Shown piece after piece: positions 34,256-43,432 of a stretch of DNA of 64,000 bases. The notes below the pieces were generated by a model, which did not search any database, was not told the DNA's origin, and was given only the letters and a program-made list of their open reading frames with translations. How positions within the stretch are numbered: position 1 is the first letter of the stretch; each line of letters opens with the position of its first letter. This DNA comes from Thalassobius sp. I31.1 (GTDB lineage Bacteria > Pseudomonadota > Alphaproteobacteria > Rhodobacterales > Rhodobacteraceae). Location: the NCBI RefSeq assembly GCF_003031585.1, contig NZ_PWAA01000061.1, positions 1 through 64,000 on the forward strand. The letters are read 5' to 3'. Position numbers and translations under genes: made by a program.

Positions 34256-36037
34256 TCAGCTCTTGTCCTGCGCGGGGGCGGTTGCGGATGTTTCTGCCCC
34301 GAGGGTCGGAAGATGCAGAACAAAGACCGCGCCGCCTTCAGCGCTGTTATGTGCAGTTAAACGTCCGCCGAAGTCGGCTGCAATCCCGGAAGAGATCGCA
34401 AGCCCCAGACCAACGCCGTCGCCAGGTTCTTTGGTGGTGTAAAACGGTTCAAACAGGCTTTCGAGATCATCAATCCCCTCGCCGTTGTCGCGAATGGTCA
34501 GGGTCACCTGATGTCCGGCAGACAGAACGATTTCGATGCGTGGTTCGGATGTGAATTTGGTCGCATCCACCGCATTGCGCAGAAGGTTGATCAGAACCTG
34601 TTCAAGCCGCAGCGGATCCGCCAGAACCATCGCCGGATCCCGGGGCAGACCGGATTTGATTTCAATCTGGCGCTGCTTCAGCTGAGGTTCCATCATTTCC
34701 AGGGCTGCATTCACGCAAACCCTTGAATCTATGGGTTCAAACGTTTCTTTGCTTTTGCGGGCGTAAGATTTCAGCTGGCGGGTAATCGCCCCCATTCGTT
34801 CAATCAGATCATCAATCCGGTAGAAAGACGACATGGCTTCTTCCGGGCGTTTGCGCTGCAACAGCAACCGTGCCCCCGCAAGGTATGTTTTCATCGCCGC
34901 CAGCGGCTGGTTCAGCTCATGGCTGACCGCTGCGGACATCTCACCAAGGGCGGCAAGTTTCGAACTTTGCGCCAGGGTTTGTTCCGCAGTTTTGAGGTTC
35001 TTTTCCACCCGTTCACGTTCGGCAATTTCCCGCTGCAACTGACTGTTCAGCGCGCGCAGTTCCGCCGATTCCTGCTGGAACATCCGCAGCTTGCCGGTTG
35101 TGCGGCGGCTCATCAGATAGAAGGTCAGGGTCAGCAGCATGGCAAACCCCATGATCTCAATCGCAAGGAACCCGTTCACACGTTCCCGCACAGAGGCAAA
35201 AGAGGTGAAAGAGGCAATGCGCCAGCCCTGAAACGGCAGGCGTGCCTCAAGGCGCAACACAGCCGCCCCTTCAAGCCAGGCATCCGGGGGTTCCGCCCAG
35301 TCCACCGTCGCCTGAAAGGCCCGGGTCAGTGCAGAGGGCACAGACTGCACTTCAAGCGCATCCGCTTCCTGCAGCCCCCGCCAGCGCGGTTCAGTTGCCA
35401 GCAGGATCGTGCCTTCACTGTCGGTCACAAAAACCGCATCCGAAATACCGGCCCAGGCGGTCTGAAATTTATGCAGGTCAACTTCGACCACAATCACACC
35501 AACGGTCTGATCCCCCTGCTCCATCCGGCGCGACCAGGTGAAACGTGGTGTCACCACATCGGGGTTTCCGGCGGAAAACAACGTGTCGTTGCTGCGGATC
35601 GCATCAATGAAAAAACGTTCGCTGCGCATCGAGGTGCTGATCATATTGCGATCGGTTGAAGCAACGGTGCGCCCATCGGAATCCAGCATAAAGATATTCG
35701 CGGCCCCGATTTCATCGTCATATGAAATCAGGCGCTGGCTGGATTGTGAAAAATCACCGGATTGCAGGGCCCCGATCAGCGCCGGATCACGGGCCAGCAG
35801 CTGTGGCACAATCGCATTGCGGCGCAGTTCAGACAGAAGGTTGCCGGAATACAGCGCAAGACGCAATTCACCCCGGTTGCGGGTGGATTCTGTGAAACGT
35901 TCGGTCAGGAACAGATTGCTGACCCAGACAACACTCACGGCAAAGGCGAAAAACGCGCCAATAAGCAGCCGCAGCCGCCAGGACAGCGGAGAGGATTTCT
36001 TTGCACGCAGTTCAGTTGGGGTCTGTTCCGTAATCAT
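34256..36037 (-). CDS. dctB: C4-dicarboxylate sensor histidine kinase DctB
   Basis: A 593-residue sensor. A transmembrane segment (about 21-43) is followed by a periplasmic double-Cache/PDC sensing domain (about 45-290, with 'GAANIFMLDSDGRTVAS' and 'SMRSERFFIDAI'). A second membrane segment lies near 295-312, then a coiled coil. The HisKA domain carries 'AVSHELNQPLAAMKTY', and the ATPase has N-box 'INLLRNAVDAT', 'DNGEGID' and 'GLGLAISSGIAADFGG'. It should sense dicarboxylates such as succinate and phosphorylate DctD. No TRAP or DctA carrier gene is adjacent. Confidence 0.92.
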   Translation of the reverse strand: MITEQTPTELRAKKSSPLSWRLRLLIGAFFAFAVSVVWVSNLFLTERFTESTRNRGELRLALYSGNLLSELRRNAIVPQLLARDPALIGALQSGDFSQSSQRLISYDDEIGAANIFMLDSDGRTVASTDRNMISTSMRSERFFIDAIRSNDTLFSAGNPDVVTPRFTWSRRMEQGDQTVGVIVVEVDLHKFQTAWAGISDAVFVTDSEGTILLATEPRWRGLQEADALEVQSVPSALTRAFQATVDWAEPPDAWLEGAAVLRLEARLPFQGWRIASFTSFASVRERVNGFLAIEIMGFAMLLTLTFYLMSRRTTGKLRMFQQESAELRALNSQLQREIAERERVEKNLKTAEQTLAQSSKLAALGEMSAAVSHELNQPLAAMKTYLAGARLLLQRKRPEEAMSSFYRIDDLIERMGAITRQLKSYARKSKETFEPIDSRVCVNAALEMMEPQLKQRQIEIKSGLPRDPAMVLADPLRLEQVLINLLRNAVDATKFTSEPRIEIVLSAGHQVTLTIRDNGEGIDDLESLFEPFYTTKEPGDGVGLGLAISSGIAADFGGRLTAHNSAEGGAVFVLHLPTLGAETSATAPAQDKS

Positions 36038-36122
36038 GCCGCGAACCTAGGCGCATTTGACAGGGGCGACAACCACAAGCCCCCCAAGCCGCCCCGCAAG
36101 GCGGCTTTCAGCCTCTGGCCGG

Positions 36123-36791
36123 TCAGGCGGTTTCAAAAAGACCGGCAAGACCTTTGAACATAGGCGCACCTTCAACGGAACCATGACCCTCATCAGAGGC
36201 ACGTTCCGGATGTGGCATCATGCCCAGAACCCGGCGGTTTTCAGACAGAATACCGGCGATATCATCAGCCGCACCATTCGGGTTGTCTGTATAGGTAAAG
36301 GCGATACGATCTTCCGCCTTCAGACGCGCCAGCGTGTCAGCATCCGCGTTATAATTGCCATCATGATGCGCGATTGGCACGTTGATCACGTCGTCTTTGG
36401 CCCATTCAGATGTGAAAGCACTGTCCGCAGTTTCCACTTTCAGACCAACGGTTTTGCAGATGTACTTCAGTCCCGCATTGCGCAGCAGCGCACCTGGCAA
36501 AAGACCAGTTTCAGTCAGGATCTGGAAGCCGTTACAGACGCCAAAGACATAGCCGCCTTTATTCGCGAAATCGACAACGGAACGACAGATCGGGCTTTGC
36601 GCCGCAATCGCGCCACAGCGCAGGTAATCGCCAAAGCTGAACCCGCCCGGAATGCCAACAAAATCCAGCCCATCCGGCAGGGTTGTATCCTTGTGCCACA
36701 CCATGGTGACATCCATCCCCTGGGCTTCCAGAGCCACTTTCAGGTCACGGTCGCAGTTGGACCCGGGAAATACGATAACGGCGGCTTTCAT
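36123..36791 (-). CDS. purQ: Phosphoribosylformylglycinamidine synthase subunit PurQ
   Basis: A 222-residue class I glutamine amidotransferase that supplies ammonia to the FGAM synthase complex PurL-PurQ-PurS. The nucleophile Cys is in '[11 protein letters not shown]' (about residue 86), and the His/Glu pair is in 'MMPHPERAS'. The start '[17 protein letters not shown]' is canonical. It is cut off from purS-purC (39.5-40.6 kb) by an alcohol dehydrogenase and a reverse transcriptase gene. Its ribosome site overlaps the dehydrogenase stop, so it is probably read from that upstream transcript. Confidence 0.94.
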   Translation of the reverse strand: MKAAVIVFPGSNCDRDLKVALEAQGMDVTMVWHKDTTLPDGLDFVGIPGGFSFGDYLRCGAIAAQSPICRSVVDFANKGGYVFGVCNGFQILTETGLLPGALLRNAGLKYICKTVGLKVETADSAFTSEWAKDDVINVPIAHHDGNYNADADTLARLKAEDRIAFTYTDNPNGAADDIAGILSENRRVLGMMPHPERASDEGHGSVEGAPMFKGLAGLFETA

Positions 36792-36800
36792 GGCAGGCTC

Positions 36801-37844
36801 CTATCGGGAAAAATCAGTGATCACGGCCACACCCGGCGGGGTGAGACCATTGAAGGCTGCAACTTCGTCGCTGGCCTGTGAGAGGGTGATTTCGCGCGCA
36901 ACAAGGGGGGAAAGATCCACCTGCCCCGCGTCAATCATGTTCAAAAGAGAAGGATAACGCCAGCCCGGCATGCCGCGCGTGCCAAACAGCGCAAGCTGCC
37001 CGGAATACAGCGCATCCATCGGCAGGGTCATTTCCGTATGTTTGCCCGCAGGCATGCCCACCTGAACCATCCGGCCCAGTTTGCGCAGGCATTGCATGGC
37101 GGCACGTGTGGTGGCCTCAATCCCCAGGGCTTCAATCGCCACATGCGCCCCGCCCCCGGTCAGATCGCGGATGGCGGCAGGCGCATCGGCCTCTGCGGAA
37201 TTCACCACGTGATCCGCGCCCAGGGTTTTGGCAAAGCTCAGTTTTTCCGGCACGATATCAACACAAATAACCCGCGCCCCAATGGCTTTCGCCAGCAAAA
37301 GCGCAGACAGGCCAACGCCCCCCGTGCCAAACACCGCAACCCATTCGCCAGGGGCCAGTCCTGCACGATCCGTCAGCGCATGCCAGGCGGTGGTTGTACG
37401 ACAACCAAGCGCTGCGGCAAGTGTCACATCAATGCTGTCCGGCAGACGCGCCAGATTGCCATCGGCCTGAGGCACCGCGATATATTCCGCAAAAGCGCCG
37501 GGATGGGTGAAACCAGGCACAGCCTGGGTCGGACAGGTTGTCTGATGACCCGCGGCGCAGGACGGGCAACGGTTACAGGCCAGGATAAAAGGCGCAATCA
37601 CGCGATCTCCGACCTTCCAGTCCCGACACTGTGCGCCGGCCTCGATCACTTCACCGCAATATTCATGCCCCGGGATCTGGCCCGGTTTGACATCGGGATC
37701 AGAGCCATTCCAGGCATGCCAGTCAGATCGGCAAACCCCACAGGCCAGCACCCGCAACACAACACCGTCCACAGGGCAGACAGTATCTGCAACCTGACCA
37801 AGGGTCAGAGGGGCATTAAACTCTGTGATCTGCGCTGCAAGCAT
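36801..37844 (-). CDS. Zinc-dependent alcohol dehydrogenase
   Basis: A 347-residue MDR-family dehydrogenase. The catalytic-zinc ligands are in 'CGVCRSDWHAW' and 'GHEYCGEV', the structural-zinc cysteines in 'CNRCPSCAAGHQTTC', and the NAD(P) site in 'VFGTGGVGLSALLLAK'. The substrate is unknown; it resembles polyol or threonine-type dehydrogenases. The ATG at 37844 fits family length; a GTG 27 codons earlier is possible. It stands between the RT gene (91 bp upstream) and purQ (9 bp downstream), which suggests cotranscription. It could have arrived together with the RT. Confidence 0.88.
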   Translation of the reverse strand: MLAAQITEFNAPLTLGQVADTVCPVDGVVLRVLACGVCRSDWHAWNGSDPDVKPGQIPGHEYCGEVIEAGAQCRDWKVGDRVIAPFILACNRCPSCAAGHQTTCPTQAVPGFTHPGAFAEYIAVPQADGNLARLPDSIDVTLAAALGCRTTTAWHALTDRAGLAPGEWVAVFGTGGVGLSALLLAKAIGARVICVDIVPEKLSFAKTLGADHVVNSAEADAPAAIRDLTGGGAHVAIEALGIEATTRAAMQCLRKLGRMVQVGMPAGKHTEMTLPMDALYSGQLALFGTRGMPGWRYPSLLNMIDAGQVDLSPLVAREITLSQASDEVAAFNGLTPPGVAVITDFSR

Positions 37845-37934
37845 TGCGTGTAAACCGCCAGGGATCTGTGAAGACTTGCGGGCGGCATAGACTGTGGAAG
37901 GCGTGGGATCAAGAGAAGATACCACGCGCGCGGG

Positions 37935-39236
37935 CTATGCTGTGATTTTCTGCGCCTCTGCCCACCCCAGAAGCGTTAACAGTTTCTCCCCCCGTGCAGG
38001 GTTAAGATGGCGGAGCCACTGAATACGGCCGATCAGCCGGGCGCGGTAATGCGGATCAGAAAGACGCAGATCACCGGGCCTGCCACAGGCGTGAATTTCG
38101 GCCTTCAGCTGATCAAATTCAGCCCGCCGCATATTCAGATGCGCATTCACGACAATACCGGTCACCACCTGCCGTCCGCCCGACGGCATCACCCGGGCTT
38201 TCCCGGGATTGCTGCGAAACCCTTCATCCCGAATGATCTCGGGCACCAATTTCAAAAGGCCCCGGCCAAGGCCCGCCTGTCCGGAAAACGTCAGATCGTC
38301 GGCGTATCGCGTGTAGCTTGCCCCAAGTTTTGCGGAGAGGGCGTTCAGGCGGCAATCAAGATTGAACAACAGAATATCCGCAAGCGCAGGGGACGTGGGT
38401 GCGCCCTGGGGCAGATGCGGAATGCGGTAAAGCTGCCGCATCGCGAAAGGAAACTGTCCCCGCACATCAGGTGCCGTTTCTGTTGTGCACAGCCCCGCAA
38501 GCAATCGTGTCACGGCTTCGGGATAGCCCAGATGGCGAAACACACCAAAGACCCGTGAAAAAGACACAGAGGGAAAGAAATCAGCCAGATCAAAACAAAC
38601 AACTTCATCGTGACCGCAATGCAGGCGTGCCGCATCCGCGCATCCCTTGTCCGGGGCGAACCCATAAGCGGCCTCATGCACCGGAATGTGACGCAAAATC
38701 CCTTGCAGGATTTGTCGTTGTACAGCTTTCAACTGCGATTTCGGTGCCTCAATCAGGCGAAGACCACCGGATTTTTTAGGCTCAGCAACAGCGTGATAGT
38801 GCCGAATGGTTCTGTAGGCATGGCAGGCATAGCGCCCATCCACATCCGCAAGATAGTTCAGACGATCCACCGGCACTGGCAACCAAGCCGCAAAATCGCC
38901 CGGCGTATCCAGATGTGGCACCTCCGGCCGGCCCACCCCGGATGCAGGCTGCATCCGCGTTTCTGTCAGCACCGGCGCCGGCCAGATCGCTTTCTTCGCG
39001 CAGTGACGATAGAGGCGTTCAAATGTGGGCCTGTCACGCAAGCGCACCACCAACTGCCGTTCCGGCGGGGCAACAGGGCCGGGAAAGATTTGCAAAAGCT
39101 CGGCGGCAAGCCGTTCCGACAGGGCCTTTTGCGGCCCGGGCAATCGCTGCAACAGGCATTGCGACAGCTCTGTCTCTGACCAGCGGCGTGCCAGCAAAGA
39201 TGGGGCAAGGCTTAATGCAAATTGTGTCCGGTTCAT
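37935..39236 (-). CDS. Retron-type reverse transcriptase
   Basis: A 433-residue RNA-directed DNA polymerase. Residues 1-125 form an N-terminal extension that I cannot assign. RT motifs follow in order: 'YHAVAEPKKSGGLRLIEAP' (about 147-165), 'CFDLADFFPS' (214-223), 'PQGAPTSPALA' (276-286), and the catalytic YADD at 311-314 in 'YTRYADDLTFSG'. A retron-like VTG (358-360) lies in 'RQVVTGIVVN'. There is no maturase or endonuclease domain, which argues against a group II intron. The ATG at 39236 is chosen because upstream codons overlap a hairpin-rich leader. Retrons usually act in phage defence; this role is inferred. Confidence 0.88.
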   Translation of the reverse strand: MNRTQFALSLAPSLLARRWSETELSQCLLQRLPGPQKALSERLAAELLQIFPGPVAPPERQLVVRLRDRPTFERLYRHCAKKAIWPAPVLTETRMQPASGVGRPEVPHLDTPGDFAAWLPVPVDRLNYLADVDGRYACHAYRTIRHYHAVAEPKKSGGLRLIEAPKSQLKAVQRQILQGILRHIPVHEAAYGFAPDKGCADAARLHCGHDEVVCFDLADFFPSVSFSRVFGVFRHLGYPEAVTRLLAGLCTTETAPDVRGQFPFAMRQLYRIPHLPQGAPTSPALADILLFNLDCRLNALSAKLGASYTRYADDLTFSGQAGLGRGLLKLVPEIIRDEGFRSNPGKARVMPSGGRQVVTGIVVNAHLNMRRAEFDQLKAEIHACGRPGDLRLSDPHYRARLIGRIQWLRHLNPARGEKLLTLLGWAEAQKITA

Positions 39237-39480
39237 GATCCGAATTCCAGAAAGTCTAAATAAAATAAAGAAACACAACCAAACAAAACGCAGCACACGA
39301 TTTCCGCCAACCTGGTTCTGCGTGCCGGGAGGTGGGTGAAAGCCCACGCGCCGGCGCGCCCCGAATTGCATCGTATTAAAATCAGACGGGGATGCCCCGC
39401 CCTGCGCCCTTAACAGGCACGTTCCGGAAACCGGCACTGCCCTCTGTATCTGCACCGAAATGGTGTAATTTCAAAGATAT
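39237..39480 (-). ncRNA. Candidate msr-msd leader of the reverse transcriptase
   Basis: A 244-bp non-coding region between the purS terminator and the RT start. Structures seen are CGGGG/CCCCG (39387-39399), palindrome CGCGCCGGCGCG (39347-39358), GTGGG/CCCAC (39332-39347) and CACC/GGTG near 39455-39465. GTGCCGG and CCGGCAC segments about 110 bp apart could form an outer stem. This matches where a retron RNA template would lie, but no template boundaries or branching G are provable here. Confidence 0.4.
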
Positions 39481-39489
39481 TTTTCCAAC

Positions 39490-39522
39490 AAAAAAGCCGC
39501 CCCGGACGGGGCGGCTTTTTTT
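39490..39522. terminator. Bidirectional terminator after purS
   Basis: GCCGCCCC (39496-39503) and GGGGCGGC (39508-39515) pair, flanked by an A-run and a T-run. It separates the purC-purS transcript from the RT region. Confidence 0.92.
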
Positions 39523-39543
39523 ATTCTGCGTTGAAACTATGTC

Positions 39544-39783
39544 TCAGACGATTTCAACCGTGTAGCTTTCGATCACGGTGTTCGCCAGAAGCTTTTCACA
39601 CATGTCTTTGACGCTTGCTTCGGCCTTTGCGGCGTCGGTTTCTGCGAGGTCCAGTTCAATCACCTTGCCCTGACGCACACCGTCGACACCGTCAAACCCC
39701 AGCGCACCCAGCGCATGACGCACGGCGTCGCCTTGTGGGTCAAGAACACCATTTTTCAGCATAATATGAACACGGGCTTTCAT
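39544..39783 (-). CDS. purS: Phosphoribosylformylglycinamidine synthase subunit PurS
   Basis: A 79-residue small subunit that bridges PurL and PurQ in purine synthesis. 'KARVHIMLKNGVLDPQGDAV' at the N-terminus and the 'VRQGKVIELDL' strand are canonical, and the length is normal. It follows purC by 11 bp on the same strand with an AAGG site. It ends in a strong terminator, so purQ, which often follows directly, is not on this transcript. Confidence 0.94.
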   Translation of the reverse strand: MKARVHIMLKNGVLDPQGDAVRHALGALGFDGVDGVRQGKVIELDLAETDAAKAEASVKDMCEKLLANTVIESYTVEIV

Positions 39784-39794
39784 GGCAGGGCCTT

Positions 39795-40556
39795 TCAGTG
39801 AACGATTGTCGGTTTGGTGGCCGGGGCCACATTCGCAGGCAGCACGCCAAGACGGCGGGCAACTTCGGTGTAGGCGTCTGTCAGATTACCAAGATCACGG
39901 CGGAAGACGTCTTTATCCAGTTTCTGGCCGGTCTCAATATCCCAGAGACGACAGCTGTCAGGGCTGATTTCATCGGCTACGATCAGGCGCATGAAATCGC
40001 CTTCCCAGACGCGGCCGATCTCGATTTTGAAATCGATCAGTTTGATGCCAACGCCATACATCACGCCGGACAGGTAGTCATTCACCCGCAAGGCCAGCGC
40101 CAGGATATCATCCAGATCCTGCTGAGACGCCCAGTTGAAGGCGATGATATATTCCTCAGGCACCAATGGGTCGCCAAGGCTGTCATCTTTATACGAGAAT
40201 TCCACAATCGGGCGCGGCAGCTGTGTGCCCTCTTCGATGCCCAGACGTTTGGACATGGACCCTGCGGCATAGTTGCGCACGATCACTTCCAGCGGCACGA
40301 TCTCACAGCTTCGGATCAGCTGTTCGCGCATGTTCAGGCGTTTGATGAAATGGTTCGGCACGCCGATCTGGGTCAGACCATTCATGAAGAATTCAGACAG
40401 GCGGTTGTTCAGCGCGCCTTTGCCATCGATGGTGTCTTTCTTCTCAGCATTAAACGCCGTCGCATCATCCTTAAAATACTGGATCAGCGTATCGGGTTCA
40501 GGGCCTTCATACAGAACCTTTGCTTTGCCTTCGTAGAGCTTTTTACCTTTGGCCAT
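39795..40556 (-). CDS. purC: SAICAR synthetase PurC
   Basis: A 253-residue phosphoribosylaminoimidazole-succinocarboxamide synthase that joins CAIR and aspartate using ATP. Landmarks are '[12 protein letters not shown]' and 'FKDDATAFN' (ATP and substrate site), '[10 protein letters not shown]' and '[10 protein letters not shown]'. The ATG at 40556 gives the usual length and N-terminus '[13 protein letters not shown]'. It is the first gene of purC-purS and is divergent from the ATPase zeta gene. Confidence 0.95.
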   Translation of the reverse strand: MAKGKKLYEGKAKVLYEGPEPDTLIQYFKDDATAFNAEKKDTIDGKGALNNRLSEFFMNGLTQIGVPNHFIKRLNMREQLIRSCEIVPLEVIVRNYAAGSMSKRLGIEEGTQLPRPIVEFSYKDDSLGDPLVPEEYIIAFNWASQQDLDDILALALRVNDYLSGVMYGVGIKLIDFKIEIGRVWEGDFMRLIVADEISPDSCRLWDIETGQKLDKDVFRRDLGNLTDAYTEVARRLGVLPANVAPATKPTIVH

Positions 40557-40793
40557 GGGACCTCCCTGATGCCAGCAACCGGTTGCGCACTGCCGGAACC
40601 CGGGCCGGGTCCGCGCGGCTTTGGACGCCCTATAAGCCAGGTATGGCGTCAGAGCAAGACAAGAGGCAGCCGTGTTTCCCCGATACACGTATTTTTCACA
40701 GCCTACACGCGAGACTTCCCCTTGATACAACACCCAAAGGGGGGCATATGAGTGTTAACAACAGATTATTTTCATTTCTGAAGGAGAGCCGAA

Positions 40794-41108
40794 ATGAGCA
40801 CCTTTGACGAACGCGAAGCCGCCTTTGAAGCAAAATTCGCCCATGATGCGGAAATGCAGTTCAAAGCAGAAGCCCGCCGCAACAAGCTGACCGGTCTCTG
40901 GGCGGCAGAACTGCTGGGCAAATCCGGTGACGAAGCTGCTGCTTACGCTGTAGAAGTCGTGAAATCCGACTTTGAAGAAGCAGGCCACGACGATGTTGTG
41001 CGCAAGCTGGCCGGTGACCTGGGCGACAAAGCGTCTGAAGACGCGATCCGCGCGAAGATGGCAGAAATGATGGCTGTCGCCAAAGATCAGATCATGAACG
41101 AAGCCTGA
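40794..41108 (+). CDS. ATPase inhibitor subunit zeta (DUF1476)
   Basis: A 104-residue helical protein of the DUF1476 family, known in Paracoccus denitrificans as the zeta subunit that inhibits the F1F0-ATPase. The opening 'MSTFDEREAAFEAKFAHD', 'RRNKLTGLWAAELLGKSG' and 'VVRKLAGDLGDKASED' are typical. Its short N-terminal segment is the inhibitory part that enters F1. A GGAG ribosome site precedes the ATG and a clean terminator follows, so it is a single-gene unit. Confidence 0.92.
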   Translation: MSTFDEREAAFEAKFAHDAEMQFKAEARRNKLTGLWAAELLGKSGDEAAAYAVEVVKSDFEEAGHDDVVRKLAGDLGDKASEDAIRAKMAEMMAVAKDQIMNEA

Positions 41109-41136
41109 TCCACAGGATCAGTGCTGAACACTCTGA

Positions 41137-41164
41137 AACGCGCCTGACCGGGCGCGTTTTTTTG
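41137..41164 (+). terminator. Terminator after the ATPase zeta gene
   Basis: AACGCGCC (41137-41144) and GGCGCGTT (41151-41158) form an 8-bp stem followed by a T-run. Confidence 0.92.
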
Positions 41165-41275
41165 TCGCTTCATATGTGTCGCCTCATAAAAATTCCCTTC
41201 ACATTTTATCTGTTAAGACTTCGCTTAGCACGCGCCTGCATAGTGCTTTCCGGGTGAATTATCGGAGGGGTGTGC

Positions 41276-43285
41276 ATGGATTTCGCATCAGGTGGGTCGA
41301 AAGACGCAATACAGAAACACAATAGAATACAGGTTTTACGGGCACGTCCCCTGCCCCCGCGCATCAGGTTGCGTCAAGTGATCCGCAACGGATTGCCCCT
41401 GGTTCTGGCCGGGGCTTTTCTGATCCTGTTGATGCAGCAACTGGAAGGTCTGGATTTATCCGCTGTGATGGCCAGCGCCCGGCAGGTCAGCGCCCTGCAA
41501 TGGGGGCTTGCCCTGTTTTTCACCGCCCTCAGTTTTCTTGCCGTCGGGCGTTATGATGTGCTGGTGCACCGGATGCTGAAAACAGATGTACAACCGGAAC
41601 GCGCGTTGAAAGCCGGGATCACAGCGATTGCCATCAGCCAGACCACCGGGTTTGGCCTGTTTACCGGCACACTGTCGCGCTGGCGCATGCTGCCGGAAAT
41701 TTCCCTGTATCAGGCCGGACGCATGACCGCGATTGTTGCGGTGACCTTCCTCAGCGGCTGGCTGGTGACTGTGGCCCTTGTTCTGCTGATCAGTGGCGCC
41801 CCAGACAGCACAGCCCTTGCAAACCTGCCGGCCTTCACAGACTGGCTTATTCCTTTGGGCCTTGTGACAGCTTTGCTGTCAGTCCTTTTCTCTTTGCTGC
41901 AGCCGCGCAGGCTTCCCCTGCCCGCATTTCCATCGCTTAAAACCCTGTTTTCAGTTGTTGCCCTGACCGCGCTTGACACATTCACCGCATGTGGCGCGCT
42001 TTGGGTGCTTCTGCCTGATGCGGCGAATCCCGGCCTTCAGATGCTGATCCCCGTCTTTCTGCTGGCCTTTGGTCTTGGGTTGATCTGTGTATCCCCGGCG
42101 GGTGTTGGTCCGTTTGAGGTTGCGATTTTTGCGCTTCTGCCCCTCGCCCCTCAGGCCGAACTTCTGGCGGGCATTCTCGCCTGGCGGCTGGTCTATTACC
42201 TTATTCCCGCCCTTTTGGGGGTGACGGCGCTGGCCTTCGGGCAAAAAAACCTGCCCGTGTCATCACACCAGCCACGGCCAACTGTGCTGACAGATCATCC
42301 GCCTTCGCCCCTGCTTCAGGCCCGCGCGCCTTTTGCAGAAGCAGGCCTTGCCTGGCAGGAACAGCTGAAGACCAGCACATCTGTCGGGGCTTCGGTATCC
42401 TGGCTGACCGGGGACACAGGCCAGGCCCTTGTCGCCTTGCGCGCGCCCCTTGATGCGCCTTCGGACACGGCCGCCCTTCAGGTCCTGGCCCGCACCGCCC
42501 AGACCCGGGGGAAGCTGCCCTGTCTTTATAAATGCCCCGCCAGGCTTGCCACAGCGGCACGCCGCAAAGGTTGGAAGGTCCTGCGTATAGCCGAAGAAGC
42601 CTGGGTCAGCCCCGCAAACTGGACCTTAAATACACCCGCGCGACGCGGTTTACGGCGCAAAATCCGCAAGGTGGAAAAGTCTGACACTGAAATCAGTTAC
42701 GCCCCCTGGCTGACCGCAGAGGATCAGGCCCGGATGACTGAAATCTCTGCAAACTGGGCCAGAGCAAACCGGGGCGAACGCGGGTTTTCCATGGGGCGGT
42801 ACTGCCCGCAATATCTGACACGGCAAAAGGTTTTTGTCGCCCGGCGAAACGGCAGGATCATTGCCTTTGTCAGCTTTCACCAGAACCCCAACGAATGGGC
42901 GTTGGATCTGATGCGTCAGGGCGAAAACACACCGGATGGCACAATGCAGGCCCTGATCACAGCAGCCCTTGTTATGGCACGCGCACAGGGCATTCCCCGC
43001 CTGAGCCTCGCAGCGATGTCTGTCCCTGCATATCCGTGGTTATTCAGTCGTGCTGTGTATAAAAAACAAGAAGGGCTGAGGCGTTTTAAACTGGGTTTCG
43101 CACCGCAAATCAGCCCACTGTATATCGCCTGCCCGGGCTGGATTTCCCTCTGTGTCTCTGCCATGGATATCACCCGCGCGATATGTCGCCCGCCCGCACT
43201 GCATGCAACCCCGGCAAACCGGACGTTCGCGCGATGGTTCAGAACACCGCCCTGCCGTTCTGAACGAAACTCACAATCATTATGA
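41276..43285 (+). CDS. MprF-like lipid aminoacyl transferase/flippase
   Basis: A 669-residue membrane protein. The N-terminal half (about 35-330) is an eight-or-so-helix flippase-like region ('SQTTGFGLFTGTLSRWRML', 'GVGPFEVAIFALLP'). The C-terminal half (about 350-640) is a DUF2156/acetyltransferase-like domain ('LRRKIRKVEKS', 'ANRGERGFSMGRYCP', 'FHQNPNEWALDLMR') as in phosphatidylglycerol lysyltransferases. It should make and flip aminoacylated phosphatidylglycerol, or a related modified lipid, altering envelope charge. The ATG at 41276 follows a GGAGG site; a GTG two codons upstream is also possible. It is a single-gene unit. Confidence 0.85.
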   Translation: MDFASGGSKDAIQKHNRIQVLRARPLPPRIRLRQVIRNGLPLVLAGAFLILLMQQLEGLDLSAVMASARQVSALQWGLALFFTALSFLAVGRYDVLVHRMLKTDVQPERALKAGITAIAISQTTGFGLFTGTLSRWRMLPEISLYQAGRMTAIVAVTFLSGWLVTVALVLLISGAPDSTALANLPAFTDWLIPLGLVTALLSVLFSLLQPRRLPLPAFPSLKTLFSVVALTALDTFTACGALWVLLPDAANPGLQMLIPVFLLAFGLGLICVSPAGVGPFEVAIFALLPLAPQAELLAGILAWRLVYYLIPALLGVTALAFGQKNLPVSSHQPRPTVLTDHPPSPLLQARAPFAEAGLAWQEQLKTSTSVGASVSWLTGDTGQALVALRAPLDAPSDTAALQVLARTAQTRGKLPCLYKCPARLATAARRKGWKVLRIAEEAWVSPANWTLNTPARRGLRRKIRKVEKSDTEISYAPWLTAEDQARMTEISANWARANRGERGFSMGRYCPQYLTRQKVFVARRNGRIIAFVSFHQNPNEWALDLMRQGENTPDGTMQALITAALVMARAQGIPRLSLAAMSVPAYPWLFSRAVYKKQEGLRRFKLGFAPQISPLYIACPGWISLCVSAMDITRAICRPPALHATPANRTFARWFRTPPCRSERNSQSL

Positions 43286-43432
43286 ATCTTTTTGCAATCC
43301 GCGTTCCCTGCCGGTGTTTGCTTTGCGAGGGCATTTCTGGCATGTGCTTTGGATGCTGGCGGGAATATCCCGGGACAAACCGGCATCTTTCGCTGCGCGG
43401 CGCAGCCCAGAAGCAAGATAAAGGCCAGGAAT

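Noticed and set aside
37935-39455. An upstream extension of the reverse transcriptase by 73 codons
   Set aside because: The added part lies over the hairpin-rich leader and reads as low-quality sequence. The ATG at 39236 gives a sensible N-terminus.
43286-43432. SAM- or SAH-responsive riboswitch before the homocysteine methyltransferase gene
   Set aside because: I could not match the conserved boxes of known SAM or SAH riboswitches.
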